Assembly: GCA_948562205.1 (NCBI GenBank)
Contig: CAOYAN010000002.1
Coordinates: forward strand, 62,001 to 126,000
Source: an uncultured Clostridia bacterium
GTDB taxonomy: Bacteria; Bacillota; Clostridia; TANB77; CAG-465
Reading direction: 5' to 3'
DNA: 64,000 nt
In this document: piece by piece, positions 16,959-26,368 of the stretch
Position numbering within the stretch: the first letter of the stretch is position 1
Layout: each line of letters opens with the position of its first letter
Made by a program: the position numbers and the translations under genes
Notes under the pieces: generated by a model
Databases searched by the model: none
The model's input: only the letters and a program-made list of their open reading frames with translations
What the model was told of the DNA's origin: nothing

Positions 16959-18821
16959 ATGAATTACAAAAAATATTTAATAGATAATGAATATCTAATG
17001 AGAGAATGGAATTATGAAAAAAATGTTGGATTAGATCCTAAACTATTAACTCTTAAAAGTCATAAAAAAATATGGTGGAAATGTAAAAACGGTCATGAAT
17101 GGCAAGTAAGCATAGATAGCAGAAGCAAAGGGACAAGATGCCCTTATTGTAGTAATAGACGAGTTCTAAAAGGTTATAATGATCTTGCTACTATTAATCC
17201 ACAACTTGCAAAAGAATGGAATTATGAAAAAAATGGTTACTTAAAACCAGATATGGTTGTTGCAAATAACGGAAAAAAAGTATGGTGGAAATGTAGTAAG
17301 AATCATGAATGGGAAGCAACTATAATTAGTAGAAATAGAGGGGCAGGTTGTCCCTATTGTACAAATCAAAAAATATTAAGTAAATATAATGATTTAGAAA
17401 CATTAAATCCACAACTTGCAAAGGAATGGAACTATGAAAAAAATGGTGATTTAAAACCAGATATGGTTGCTGTAAATAGTATTAAAAAAGTATGGTGGAA
17501 ATGCAGTAAGGGTCATGAATGGGAAGCACTTGTATATAGTCGCAATAATGGAAATGATTGTCCAATTTGTTCAAAAGAATTACAAACTTCTTTTCCAGAG
17601 CAAGCAATTTATTTTTATATAAAAAAGTTATTTCCAGATGCAATAAATGGAGATCGTCATTTGAAAATGGAATTGGATATTTTTATTCCATCTCAAAAAG
17701 TTGCTATTGAATATGATGGAATATTTTGGCATAAAAATTCTAAAAGTGATGAAAGAAAAAATAGCCTTTGTAAGAAACATAAGATAATTCTATTTAGAGT
17801 AAAAGAAAATATAAAAAAAGAAAGCTTAGAAAATGATTATTTAAAAATTATCCCTTGTTCATATTCAGACCAAGGAATTGAACACGCAATAAAATATATA
17901 GTGAACTATTTAGGTAAAAATATAGATATAAATTTAAATAGAGATCGTTCTTCAATATATGAATCTTTTGTAATGACTCAAAAAGTTCAATCATTAATGC
18001 ATAGTAATCCACAACTTGCAAAGGAATGGAATTATGAAAAAAACGGTGATTTAAAACCAGACATGGTTACAGTAAATAGTGGTAAAAAAGTTTGGTGGAT
18101 ATGTCATAAAGGTCATGAATGGCAAGCAATAATTAGAAATCGAAATTATGGAAATGATTGCCCAATTTGTGCAAGTCAAAAAGAACTTAAAGGATATAAT
18201 GATCTTGTTACAATTAATCCATTACTTGCAAAAGAATGGAACTATGAAAAAAACGGTGATTTAAAACCAGATATGGTTATGGCAAATAGTGGCAAAAAAG
18301 TATGGTGGAAATGTAGTAAGAATCATGAATGGGAAGCAATTATTAGTAGTAGAAATAAAGGTGCTGAATGCCCTTATTGTTCAGGCAGAAAAAGAATTGT
18401 TGGACATAATGATCTTGCTACTATTAATCCACAACTTACAAAAGAATGGAATTATGAAAAAAATGGTGATTTAAAACCTAATGTAGTATCAATAAATAGT
18501 AAGCTAAAAGTATGGTGGAAATGTAGTAAGAATCATGAATGGGAAGCAAGCATTATTAATAGAAATAGAGGAACTGGTTGTCCTTATTGTTCAGGTAGAA
18601 AAGCAATTATTGGCTATAATGATCTTGTTACTATTAATCCACAACTTGCAAAAGAATGGAATTATGAAAAAAATGGTGATTTAAAACCAGATATGGTTAT
18701 GGCGAATAGCGGTAAAAAGGTTTGGTGGAAATGTGAAAAATGTGGATATGAATGGGAAACAAAAATATATAATAGGTCTTATGGTAGAGGATGTCCAACT
18801 TGTAAAAAAAACAAGCACTAA
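16959..18821 (+). CDS. Seven-repeat treble-clef zinc-ribbon protein with an internal nuclease-like domain
   Basis: A 620-residue protein. Seven repeats of about 65 residues each have the form NPQLAKEWNYEKNGDLKP, WWKC-xx-(G/N)HEW, CPYC, like the DUF4379 zinc-ribbon family. Three repeats (residues about 8-205) precede, and four (about 350-620) follow, a central segment (about 208-300) with FPEQAIYFYIKKLFP, ELDIFIPSQKVAIEYDG and ILFRVKE. That segment looks like a PD-(D/E)XK or Vsr-like nuclease: E and D of ELDIF, then E of IEYDG. It interrupts the transfer operon and is probably cargo: a defence, anti-defence or DNA-processing nuclease. The ATG at 16959 has a weak ribosome site (GTGAG). Confidence 0.7.
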   Translation: MNYKKYLIDNEYLMREWNYEKNVGLDPKLLTLKSHKKIWWKCKNGHEWQVSIDSRSKGTRCPYCSNRRVLKGYNDLATINPQLAKEWNYEKNGYLKPDMVVANNGKKVWWKCSKNHEWEATIISRNRGAGCPYCTNQKILSKYNDLETLNPQLAKEWNYEKNGDLKPDMVAVNSIKKVWWKCSKGHEWEALVYSRNNGNDCPICSKELQTSFPEQAIYFYIKKLFPDAINGDRHLKMELDIFIPSQKVAIEYDGIFWHKNSKSDERKNSLCKKHKIILFRVKENIKKESLENDYLKIIPCSYSDQGIEHAIKYIVNYLGKNIDINLNRDRSSIYESFVMTQKVQSLMHSNPQLAKEWNYEKNGDLKPDMVTVNSGKKVWWICHKGHEWQAIIRNRNYGNDCPICASQKELKGYNDLVTINPLLAKEWNYEKNGDLKPDMVMANSGKKVWWKCSKNHEWEAIISSRNKGAECPYCSGRKRIVGHNDLATINPQLTKEWNYEKNGDLKPNVVSINSKLKVWWKCSKNHEWEASIINRNRGTGCPYCSGRKAIIGYNDLVTINPQLAKEWNYEKNGDLKPDMVMANSGKKVWWKCEKCGYEWETKIYNRSYGRGCPTCKKNKH

Positions 18822-18873
18822 ATAGCATATATTGAATAATTACCAATTACAATTTGTAGAATTGGAGGTATCT

Positions 18874-19065
18874 ATGAAAAAGGAAAAAATATTTAGAGTT
18901 TTAACACTTGTCTTTACAATTTTAACATTTATAGGCGCATTTTATGTGCTTATCAATAAAGGACAAGTAAATGCAGGATATGCTGTAATACCTAGTTTGT
19001 TTAATGTCATTTTTTCGCAATTAAGCATTGCTGAGAGAAATAAGAATAATGAGAACAAAGAATAA
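18874..19065 (+). CDS. Small membrane protein
   Basis: A 63-residue protein with two hydrophobic helices (about 8-27 and 33-50) and a charged C terminus. Family not recognised. The ATG at 18874 follows TTGGAGGT; earlier in-frame starts have no site. It may be a partner of the zinc-ribbon protein or a component of the transfer module. Confidence 0.55.
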   Translation: MKKEKIFRVLTLVFTILTFIGAFYVLINKGQVNAGYAVIPSLFNVIFSQLSIAERNKNNENKE

Positions 19066-19087
19066 TTAAACAAATTAAAATTTATAG

Positions 19088-19120
19088 AGAAGATACAATA
19101 AAAAAGTATCTTCTTTTTTT
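19088..19120 (+). terminator. Rho-independent terminator
   Basis: A 9-bp perfect stem (AGAAGATAC with GTATCTTCT) followed by a T tract, between the small membrane protein and the PrgI gene. It may partly separate the two halves of the transfer operon. Confidence 0.8.
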
Positions 19121-19135
19121 ATTTAAGGAGGAGTT

Positions 19136-19447
19136 ATGAACAAAGAAGATAAAGTATATGTACCTAAAAATGTTAAGAAGCAATTAGAATTTTTTAGGGG
19201 ATTTGGAGTAAAAGAATTGATAATAATATTAATAGTAGGAATTATAAGTATTATACCAACAATCTTATTATATAAGTATGGACATCAAGCATTTGCACTA
19301 ACGTTATTTTTAGTTACTGTTGCTACTACAATTATGCTAGTGATAAAAGATGAGAATAATGTATCTTTTTTACAACAACTAAAACTTGTATGTAAGAGTA
19401 TATTTATGCAGAAAAATTTTAAATATGGGAAGAGAAACAAAAGATGA
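19136..19447 (+). CDS. PrgI family protein (VirB3-like)
   Basis: A 103-residue protein with the PrgI pattern: YVPKNVKKQLEFFRGFGVKELI, two adjacent membrane helices (residues about 28-70) and a C-terminal LVCKSIFMQKNFKYGKR. PrgI/VirB3-like proteins link the VirB4 ATPase to the channel. It overlaps the VirB4 N-terminal gene by four bases. AAGGAGGAG precedes the ATG. Confidence 0.85.
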   Translation: MNKEDKVYVPKNVKKQLEFFRGFGVKELIIILIVGIISIIPTILLYKYGHQAFALTLFLVTVATTIMLVIKDENNVSFLQQLKLVCKSIFMQKNFKYGKRNKR

Positions 19448-20034
19448 ATATACTAGAAAAAATATTTGGAAATAATACTTTAAGTTGTGATGAAGAACTA
19501 AATATTTTAGATATAGAAGATGATATTTTTTATTCACTAGATAATAAAGCCTCAATTTATATTAAAGTAGAACCTATACCTTTTGAATATTTAAGTAGTA
19601 ATGAAAAAAGTATTGTAGTAAAAAGATTAACTAGAGAACTTGCAGGAGAAAGAGATGTTATAAAAATTATAACTATGTCTTTACCTATATCAACAGCAGA
19701 GGTAGATAAATATTTAGATGAAAAGAGAAACAGTGCTAAAAGTTCTTTTAAAAGAAGTATGTTACTTAAACAAATAGATGATATAAATAAGTTAAGTTAT
19801 AGAGGAGAAATGATCGAAAAACAAGTTATAATTCAGTTATTCCAAAATAGTGTTGATAATGTGGACGAAAAACTTCAAAAAAGGGCTAAAGAGTTTGTTA
19901 TTAAATTACAAAATGCGGGTATAAATAGTCATATTCTAAATAAACTAGAAATAATAAAATTATTTAATTCCTTTCTTAATATGAGTTTAAAAGAAGAACA
20001 TATAAATGATGTTTGGAGTGATTATGATGAATAG
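19444..20034 (+). CDS. VirB4-like ATPase, N-terminal part
   Basis: A 196-residue soluble protein with the first domain of VirB4/TraE-like ATPases (YIKVEPIPFEYLSSNEKSIVVKRLTREL, then long helices to residue 190). It ends with TAG at 20032-20034, while the ATPase part begins at 20024 in another frame. Either the family is naturally split here or the gene has suffered a frameshift. The overlap with a proper ribosome site supports a natural, translationally coupled split. Confidence 0.7.
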   Translation: MNILEKIFGNNTLSCDEELNILDIEDDIFYSLDNKASIYIKVEPIPFEYLSSNEKSIVVKRLTRELAGERDVIKIITMSLPISTAEVDKYLDEKRNSAKSSFKRSMLLKQIDDINKLSYRGEMIEKQVIIQLFQNSVDNVDEKLQKRAKEFVIKLQNAGINSHILNKLEIIKLFNSFLNMSLKEEHINDVWSDYDE

Positions 20035-21814
20035 AGAAAAAAATACTAAAATAATAAATGCACTCATACCACTTTCGGGGCTTAGCTATGAAAGTGGTAT
20101 GATTAGAATTGGAGATATGTATTCAAAAGTTGGAGGAATAACAGATTATCCAACTACTCTACCACTTGGAATAAGTAGTAAATATAATAAAATTCCTTTT
20201 TCATATACAACACATATTTTTATACCTGAGAATACAGGAATATTTACTAAAGGAATAGCAAAGGGGATAAGGCAAGCAGAAATGAGAGGCTATGAAACTA
20301 AGGATGCTAGCATTGAAATACTTTCTAAAAATGAAGCAAATTCAGGACGAGAAATGATAGAAAAATTACAAGATGGAGATACAGTAGGTTATATGATTAA
20401 TATGTCTATGATATTTGGGGAAACCCCTGAAGAAGTAAAAAATAGATATAGTAGATTTGAAAATCAAATAGAAGGTTTACAAATGAGATTTAGAGGAATG
20501 TCGCACTTATCAAGGCAATCTTTTAAAACATTAGCTCCTTTTTATACAATAGATCCGGAAATAGAAAATATATTTAAAAGAAATATACTATTTTCTGATT
20601 TTTGTAAATGTTTTGCATTTGCAGGAAATCAAATAACTAAAGAAGGCTATTATTTTGGTGTTGACAATATGAATGGACTATTACTACATAATTCTTGGGA
20701 GAGAAAAAATAATATTAATGGTAATATTGTTGTTATAGGGGAAAGTGGAAGTGGTAAGACAACAGTTTGTAAGCATATATTGTTTAATGAATATCTAATA
20801 GGAACAAAATTAATAGTTATTGATCCGGAAGGAGAATATGTAGATTTTGCCAAAAAACTAAAAGGTAATGTAATAGATATTTCAGGAGGAAATGAAAATA
20901 TAATTAATCCACTACAAATAAGAATACATATAGATGACAAAAATAGTATAAAAAATTCCTATGATTTTCATATACAGAAAATAAGGAATTTTTTTAATAT
21001 CTTGTTACCTGAGCTTAGATATACAGAACTTAATCTATTAATTAGGGAGTTAGAAAAAACTTATACTAAATTTAAAATAAACAGAGAAACTGATTTTACT
21101 AAATTAAGTAATGAAGAATATCCTACATTAAATGATTTATATAAGACTATAAATTATAGCTTTAATAAAATTGATAAAAATGATAACTATTATTTAATGT
21201 ATATAGTGATATTAGATTTTGTAAAAGAGCTTACAAGTGGGATATACTCAAAAATGTTTAATAATCATACAAATGTTAATTTGGATAATGATATAACAGT
21301 TTTTAATGTATCAGGGGTACAAAATGTTGAAGACAATATAAAAAAGGCTTTATATTATAACTTACTTAATTTTTGTTGGGAGCAAATAACTAATAATAAA
21401 AAGAAAAATGAAAATACATTTTTAATATTAGATGAAGCACATTTAATGCTAGATAGTAGAATCAAGGATACTATGATTACATTAAAGACTATTTCTAAAA
21501 GGTGCAGAAAGTACAATGCTAACTTAATGATTATTACTCATTCTCTTGTTGATATGCTTGATAATGAATTAAGAAAAGAGGGACAAGGAATTTTGGAAAA
21601 TGCAAACTATAAAATATTACTTGGAACAGATGGGAAAAATTTAGAAGAATCAAGAAGTATTTTTAAACTTACTGAACAAGAACTAGATATACTAGCTTCT
21701 AAAAAGAAAGGGAGTGGTATATTCATAGCAGGAAGTTTGAAGACGCCTATTAATTTTAAAATTTTAAAGTATGAGAAAGAATTTGTTTTAGGAGAAAATA
21801 ATAATGGAGCTTAA
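20024..21814 (+). CDS. VirB4-like conjugal transfer ATPase (CD1110-type)
   Basis: A 596-residue ATPase that powers the transfer channel. Residues 1-215 hold the channel-contacting part (YSKVGGITDYPTTLPLGIS). Walker A is GESGSGKT at 239-246, followed by LIVIDPEGEYVDFAKKLKGN. Walker B is FLILDEAHLMLD, and an RCRKYNANLMIITHSLVDML motif follows. The layout matches the CD1110 family of Tn1549-like elements. The ATG at 20024 lies 5 bases after GGAG. Confidence 0.9.
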   Translation: MMNREKNTKIINALIPLSGLSYESGMIRIGDMYSKVGGITDYPTTLPLGISSKYNKIPFSYTTHIFIPENTGIFTKGIAKGIRQAEMRGYETKDASIEILSKNEANSGREMIEKLQDGDTVGYMINMSMIFGETPEEVKNRYSRFENQIEGLQMRFRGMSHLSRQSFKTLAPFYTIDPEIENIFKRNILFSDFCKCFAFAGNQITKEGYYFGVDNMNGLLLHNSWERKNNINGNIVVIGESGSGKTTVCKHILFNEYLIGTKLIVIDPEGEYVDFAKKLKGNVIDISGGNENIINPLQIRIHIDDKNSIKNSYDFHIQKIRNFFNILLPELRYTELNLLIRELEKTYTKFKINRETDFTKLSNEEYPTLNDLYKTINYSFNKIDKNDNYYLMYIVILDFVKELTSGIYSKMFNNHTNVNLDNDITVFNVSGVQNVEDNIKKALYYNLLNFCWEQITNNKKKNENTFLILDEAHLMLDSRIKDTMITLKTISKRCRKYNANLMIITHSLVDMLDNELRKEGQGILENANYKILLGTDGKNLEESRSIFKLTEQELDILASKKKGSGIFIAGSLKTPINFKILKYEKEFVLGENNNGA

Positions 21815-22487
21815 AGCAATCTTAGCAATATTAGAAACTTTTAAAAATGAAGAGTTAAGAAACAACATTATAATGGGTGTAACACTACTTGTTGCTATAA
21901 TAATACTTATAATTTTAATTCCTATTTATATACTTTTAAATCCTATTGAAAGTATGAAAAACTTTTTTAGTGATGATGAACAAGCAATAGTTAAAAATAT
22001 ACAAAATGATTATGGAAGTATAAATTATGGAATGGGTAATATAACTATTAATTCTAAATTAGGATTTCCACTTGAAAATATTGATAAGGTTGTAATTACA
22101 GCAGAATATGGAATGTACGATCCTTGGAATACAGGAAATAATACAATGCACACAGGAATAGATTTATCAGGGATGCATAGAGATAATGTACTTGCAGTAG
22201 AAAAAGGAGAAGTAGTATTTGCAGGAGTACAAAGTGGATATGGAAATTGTGTAGAGTTGAAACATGATATTGATGGAATAGAAATATATACATTTTATGC
22301 TCATTTAAGTAGTATAGGCGTTTGCGAAGGACAATTAGTTGAACAAGGTTATATTATAGGAAAAGAGGGTGGAGATCCTTATACAGATCAAAATGCTGGT
22401 AATAGTACAGGACACCATTTGCATTTTGAAGTAAGAACAAGTAAAGATTATGGTAATGATGTTAATCCATATGGATTTATATTTTAG
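21804..22487 (+). CDS. Membrane-anchored M23 peptidoglycan endopeptidase
   Basis: A 227-residue protein with an N-terminal membrane helix (about 20-48) and a C-terminal M23 (LytM-like) domain. The zinc motif HTGIDLSG and the second motif HHLHFEVRTS are intact, so it should be active. In gram-positive transfer systems such enzymes open the wall for the channel (VirB1-like role). The gene overlaps the VirB4 gene by 11 bases. Confidence 0.88.
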   Translation: MELKAILAILETFKNEELRNNIIMGVTLLVAIIILIILIPIYILLNPIESMKNFFSDDEQAIVKNIQNDYGSINYGMGNITINSKLGFPLENIDKVVITAEYGMYDPWNTGNNTMHTGIDLSGMHRDNVLAVEKGEVVFAGVQSGYGNCVELKHDIDGIEIYTFYAHLSSIGVCEGQLVEQGYIIGKEGGDPYTDQNAGNSTGHHLHFEVRTSKDYGNDVNPYGFIF

Positions 22488-22506
22488 TTAGAGGGGGAGA
22501 TTTAAT

Positions 22507-22866
22507 TTGAATAATAATATGCAATATAAAATAAATAATTATTTTAAAAAAATATATGGAAATGAAAGAATGATCGTTGAAAATCAAGACGAGAAAATAG
22601 GAAGCGCAGGAAAAATATTAGAGTGTTTAAAAGAAGAGATAAATTCAGTATATAAATTAGATGAAACAGATAAAAAATATTATCTTGAAAGGTATAATGA
22701 AATTATAAAAGAAATAAAAACTAAACGAAGAAATTCTATAATTTATATATTTATACATCCATCTACACAGTATTATGAAATTAAAAGTGAAAAAGATACA
22801 TTAGATATTTTAAAAAATCAATATAAATTAAATAAAAAAGAAAATAATAAGGAGGTATGCTTATAG
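22507..22866 (+). CDS. Element protein of unknown function
   Basis: A 119-residue charged protein with no recognised motif. A TTG at 22507 is 6 bases after GAGGGGGAGA and is preferred; an ATG at 22519 is the alternative. It overlaps the methyltransferase gene by ten bases. Confidence 0.5.
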   Translation: MNNNMQYKINNYFKKIYGNERMIVENQDEKIGSAGKILECLKEEINSVYKLDETDKKYYLERYNEIIKEIKTKRRNSIIYIFIHPSTQYYEIKSEKDTLDILKNQYKLNKKENNKEVCL

Positions 22867-23411
22867 TAGTAGATATATATAATACAGATAAAAAGTATAG
22901 TATTGTTTATGCAGATCCACCTTGGAAATACAAAACCTGGAGAAAAGATATAGGAACAGCAGAAAAACATTATCCTACTATGGATATTGAAAGTATAGTA
23001 AATATGAAGGATACAATCAAAAAAATTTCAAATAACGATTGTATTCTTTTTTTATGGATAACTTTTCCTTGCTTATTAGAAGGATTACAAACTATGAAAG
23101 AATGGGGATTTAAGTATAAGACTTGCGGTTTTAATTGGATTAAGAGAAACAAGAAAAGTAATACTTGGTTTTTTGGAATGGGGTATTGGACTAGAGCAAA
23201 CTCAGAGATATGTTTAATTGGTACGAAAGGTTCTATAAAGCGAAAGTCAAAAAAAGTATTTCAAATTGTAGATACTCCAGTTGAAGAGCATAGCAAAAAG
23301 CCAGATATAGTGAGAGATAGGATAGTAGAATTAATAGGAGATTTACCACGTATTGAGCTTTTTGCAAGACAAATGGTTGATGGTTGGGATTGTTGGGGAA
23401 ATGAAGTTTAA
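22857..23411 (+). CDS. MT-A70 family adenine-N6 methyltransferase
   Basis: A 184-residue methyltransferase. The catalytic motif DPPW is at residues 20-23 (YADPPWKYKTW), followed by an HYPTMDIESI segment, LFLWITFPCLLEG, TWFFGMGYWTRANSEICLIGTKG and the C-terminal HSKKPDIVRDRIVELIGDLPRIELFARQ. It should transfer a methyl group from S-adenosylmethionine to adenine in DNA (or possibly RNA). No endonuclease partner is adjacent, so it is probably an orphan that protects the element from restriction. The ATG is only one base after GGAGG, unusually close, so the true start is uncertain. Confidence 0.85.
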   Translation: MLIVVDIYNTDKKYSIVYADPPWKYKTWRKDIGTAEKHYPTMDIESIVNMKDTIKKISNNDCILFLWITFPCLLEGLQTMKEWGFKYKTCGFNWIKRNKKSNTWFFGMGYWTRANSEICLIGTKGSIKRKSKKVFQIVDTPVEEHSKKPDIVRDRIVELIGDLPRIELFARQMVDGWDCWGNEV

Positions 23412-23422
23412 GGAGAATAAGT

Positions 23423-24082
23423 ATGACTTTTATAATTACAAATAATAAATATACAAAAGATATGGTATGCAAGTATATAAATATGAAAAGGTGTGTTATA
23501 GAAAGTATAGAGAATTCTTTTAGTGAGTATATAGATAAAAATTTTATGAGTAAGAATTTAGAACAGTTTGATAAAATAGTTATAGATATAACATACTTTA
23601 AAGATACAAAAGAAGAAATTTTAAAAGCAATAACTAGAGTAAAAATCATATATGATATACAAATAATTATAATAGATTTAAATTTTAAAATTGGAAATGA
23701 ATTATTATCAGATTTATTTGAAATAGGAATATATGATTTTATTACATCTGAAGATAAATCAGATCAAAACGAAGAATGGATAAAATGTTTAAATGGAAAT
23801 AATTATGTTGATGCAGTTAAATTTAAAATTAGTAAAAATGACAAGAAAAAAAAGCTAAAAAAAATAAGTAGACACAAATTAAAAAAGAATTTAAAAGAAA
23901 ATTATAGAAAGGATAGTAAAAATATAATATCCTGTTTTTTTGGGTTAAAAAATAGAATATCTGATGTTTTTACATTTGTATGGTATATTATTATAACTAT
24001 ACTTGTAAGCATAGGAGCAACTGCACTTTTAAATTCTAATATAAGACAAATTATTCTTCAAATTATACGAGGAGGAAATTAA
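23423..24082 (+). CDS. Membrane-anchored protein of unknown function
   Basis: A 219-residue protein. The N-terminal 115 residues alternate hydrophobic strands and helices (KIVIDITYF, IIIIDLNFKIGNELLSDLFEIGIYDFIT) like a receiver or Rossmann-type fold, without the phospho-acceptor pattern of a true receiver. A very basic stretch (138-165) precedes one C-terminal membrane helix (188-205). Its position downstream of the M23 enzyme suggests a transfer or surface role. Confidence 0.5.
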   Translation: MTFIITNNKYTKDMVCKYINMKRCVIESIENSFSEYIDKNFMSKNLEQFDKIVIDITYFKDTKEEILKAITRVKIIYDIQIIIIDLNFKIGNELLSDLFEIGIYDFITSEDKSDQNEEWIKCLNGNNYVDAVKFKISKNDKKKKLKKISRHKLKKNLKENYRKDSKNIISCFFGLKNRISDVFTFVWYIIITILVSIGATALLNSNIRQIILQIIRGGN

Positions 24083-24083
24083 A

Positions 24084-25112
24084 ATGAAAAAGATATTTAT
24101 ATTGTTTACACTTTACTTAGTATTATGTAAAGACATATATGCAAGTGAAGTAAGAAATATAAAAAAAGATAATAATAATCTTAGCTTTGAATATGAAGTA
24201 AATAAAGAAGAAAAAGATTTATTTATAAAAGATTTAGAAAAAGAGATTAATTATGAAGACAAAAGTTATAAATTAGTAGATTATAATGTAGAGGATCAAA
24301 ATTATTCTGATACTATTGAGATAAATGATATTAAAGAAATTACAACTAATTCTAATACCTTGGAAAAAATATTAGATGTTTTACCTAAAACAATAAGTTA
24401 TGAAAAAGATGGATATGTAGGTAAAAATGAGTTAGATTATGAAAGCATAGAAGTAACAGAAATTTATAATGGATATTATGAAGAATTTATAGATGAAATA
24501 AAACAATATTTTGACCTTACTAGAAACGATATAGATTTTATACCAAAAGAAATAGAAAAAGATAATCATACATTATACTTAATTAATGTAGATTGGTATA
24601 AACAAACAACGAAGAATATAGGAGATTTTGTAATACCTGATTTATATAGAGGAGAAGCTTTATATAGAGGAGTTAAAAGAATATATAACCCCTATACATA
24701 TAAAGTTATAGCTAAGTATAATGGAACAGCAAAAAAAGAAATAATAAAACCTGATTTAATAAAAGTAAATTATGAAGAAATGATATCTGAGGTAGAACAA
24801 GTTGAAAATAACAAAAATGCATTACCAATAACTGTTGCAACTGCAAGCTCAATATTCTTTGTATTACTTTTATTTCGTTTAAGGAATAAAGTAAAAGTAT
24901 ATAGTAATGGTAAATATGTAGGAAGTTATAGAATAAAAAATAATGAAATTGATATTACTAATTTAATAAATAAAACAGATAATTCTACTTATATATTTAA
25001 GTTAAATAAAATTTTGTATAAAAGGTACAAATATAAAAGTATAAGAATTGTGAAAGGAATTTTGAGTAAATATTGTCAAGTTAAAAGTGATAGTATTGAA
25101 GTAAAATTTTAA
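24084..25112 (+). CDS. Secreted, membrane-anchored element protein
   Basis: A 342-residue protein with a signal peptide (about 1-20, LFTLYLVLCKDIYA), a polar extracytoplasmic part to about 245, a membrane helix (246-266) and a basic cytoplasmic tail. No family recognised. It lies one base after the previous gene, in the same operon as the sortase. The outside domain may form part of the wall-crossing or adhesion apparatus. Confidence 0.55.
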   Translation: MKKIFILFTLYLVLCKDIYASEVRNIKKDNNNLSFEYEVNKEEKDLFIKDLEKEINYEDKSYKLVDYNVEDQNYSDTIEINDIKEITTNSNTLEKILDVLPKTISYEKDGYVGKNELDYESIEVTEIYNGYYEEFIDEIKQYFDLTRNDIDFIPKEIEKDNHTLYLINVDWYKQTTKNIGDFVIPDLYRGEALYRGVKRIYNPYTYKVIAKYNGTAKKEIIKPDLIKVNYEEMISEVEQVENNKNALPITVATASSIFFVLLLFRLRNKVKVYSNGKYVGSYRIKNNEIDITNLINKTDNSTYIFKLNKILYKRYKYKSIRIVKGILSKYCQVKSDSIEVKF

Positions 25113-25122
25113 GGTAAATGTT

Positions 25123-25668
25123 ATGAAGAAAAAATTAATAATTTTTTATAGTATTGTACTACTTGTTGTATTATTTAGTAGTATATTTATATTTATTAGA
25201 AAAAATAAAAATAGAAATGAAAATGAGAATATTATAATAGATGATACAATAAATGAAAACATAGAACAGGAAGAAATTATAGATGATTCTATGATAGGTA
25301 CATTAACAATACCTAAAATAAATCTTATAGATGTAGAAATTCGCGAAACTGTTGAGCTTGAAACATTATCACATTCAATAGGACATTTTGAAAGTACAAA
25401 CATATATAATGGGAATATAGGGCTTGCAAGTCATAATGCAGGAACAAAGGCAAATTATTTTGCTGATATAAATAAATTGGAGCTAGAAGATGAAATCTAT
25501 TATAAAACTAAGTATGGAACAAAAAAGTATATAGTAGATAATATAACACAAATAGATAGTTATGACTGGAGTAAATTGGAACAAACAGAAGATAATAGAA
25601 TCACACTTATAACTTGTATATCAAGTAATCCAAATATGAGATTATGTGTGCAAGGAGTAGAAAAATAA
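25123..25668 (+). CDS. Sortase (class D-like)
   Basis: A 181-residue sortase. An N-terminal anchor (residues 5-25) precedes the catalytic domain (from MIGTLTIPKINL). Catalytic residues are visible: H104 in ASHNAG, C165 in ITLITCISS and R173 in MRLCVQG. It should cleave the LPKTG motif of the adhesin at 26423 and attach it to the wall or a pilin. It ends the operon; a promoter follows before the next gene. Confidence 0.88.
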   Translation: MKKKLIIFYSIVLLVVLFSSIFIFIRKNKNRNENENIIIDDTINENIEQEEIIDDSMIGTLTIPKINLIDVEIRETVELETLSHSIGHFESTNIYNGNIGLASHNAGTKANYFADINKLELEDEIYYKTKYGTKKYIVDNITQIDSYDWSKLEQTEDNRITLITCISSNPNMRLCVQGVEK

Positions 25669-25675
25669 AAGGGGA

Positions 25676-25705
25676 TTGACTTATAAAATTAAATTTTTAT
25701 ATAAT
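25676..25705 (+). promoter_or_regulatory. Sigma-A-type promoter
   Basis: TTGACT, an 18-base spacer and TATAAT lie upstream of the 25727 gene, whose ATG follows AAGGATGTG. Confidence 0.6.
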
Positions 25706-25726
25706 TATATATAAGGATGTGATTTT

Positions 25727-26362
25727 ATGATTTTAAAAAGGATACTTATAGTTTTAGCAGTTGTAGTTATAACTTGTATAATAAGCACAGGATTACTTTT
25801 GATAGGTAATATGCCAATTGACATTTATACAAAAGTTAATACTAATATAAAAGATTTTGAAAATAAAAATATTGAAAAAGAAGTAGTAGCTATTTTAGAA
25901 ACAAATGAAAATATGATAGAAAATAATGTATCTGAAATAGAACAAGCTAAAAATATAAATAGTTATTATCAGAATGTTAGTAATAGTGTAAGTAATGAAG
26001 AAAGAATGATAAATAATAATGTTAGTCAGTCTAAAGAGAATTTAGTCGAAAATAAAGATACACAAGAAGAGTATAAGAAAGATGAATATACATTTGTCAA
26101 AAATGATAGAGAGATTCAAAATATGATTTCTATAACTAAAAGATTAATTATAGAAAATAAAGAAAATAGATATTCAGGTTTGGTGGATAATGTGAATAAC
26201 ATTAATTTTGTTATAGAAAAATCGGGAAATGTATTTTATCCTCTGTATGAATACCGAATAGCAAATATAGTAATGGATAACAATTATCCTGAGTTTTATG
26301 TTTATGCAGAAGATGTATATAAAAATGGAGAATATTTGATAACTGAATATTATTTTCAATAG
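25727..26362 (+). CDS. Membrane-anchored extracytoplasmic protein of unknown function
   Basis: A 211-residue protein with an N-terminal hydrophobic anchor (6-27), an Asn/Glu-rich stalk (45-120) and a C-terminal globular part (about 125-211). No family recognised. It lies between the sortase and the thioester adhesin, so a surface or pilus role is possible. Confidence 0.5.
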   Translation: MILKRILIVLAVVVITCIISTGLLLIGNMPIDIYTKVNTNIKDFENKNIEKEVVAILETNENMIENNVSEIEQAKNINSYYQNVSNSVSNEERMINNNVSQSKENLVENKDTQEEYKKDEYTFVKNDREIQNMISITKRLIIENKENRYSGLVDNVNNINFVIEKSGNVFYPLYEYRIANIVMDNNYPEFYVYAEDVYKNGEYLITEYYFQ

Positions 26363-26368
26363 AAATTT

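Noticed and set aside
16959..18821. Regular short direct repeats that could suggest a CRISPR array
   Set aside because: The repeats are in one coding frame with a period near 65 codons and differ at third positions; no unique spacers.
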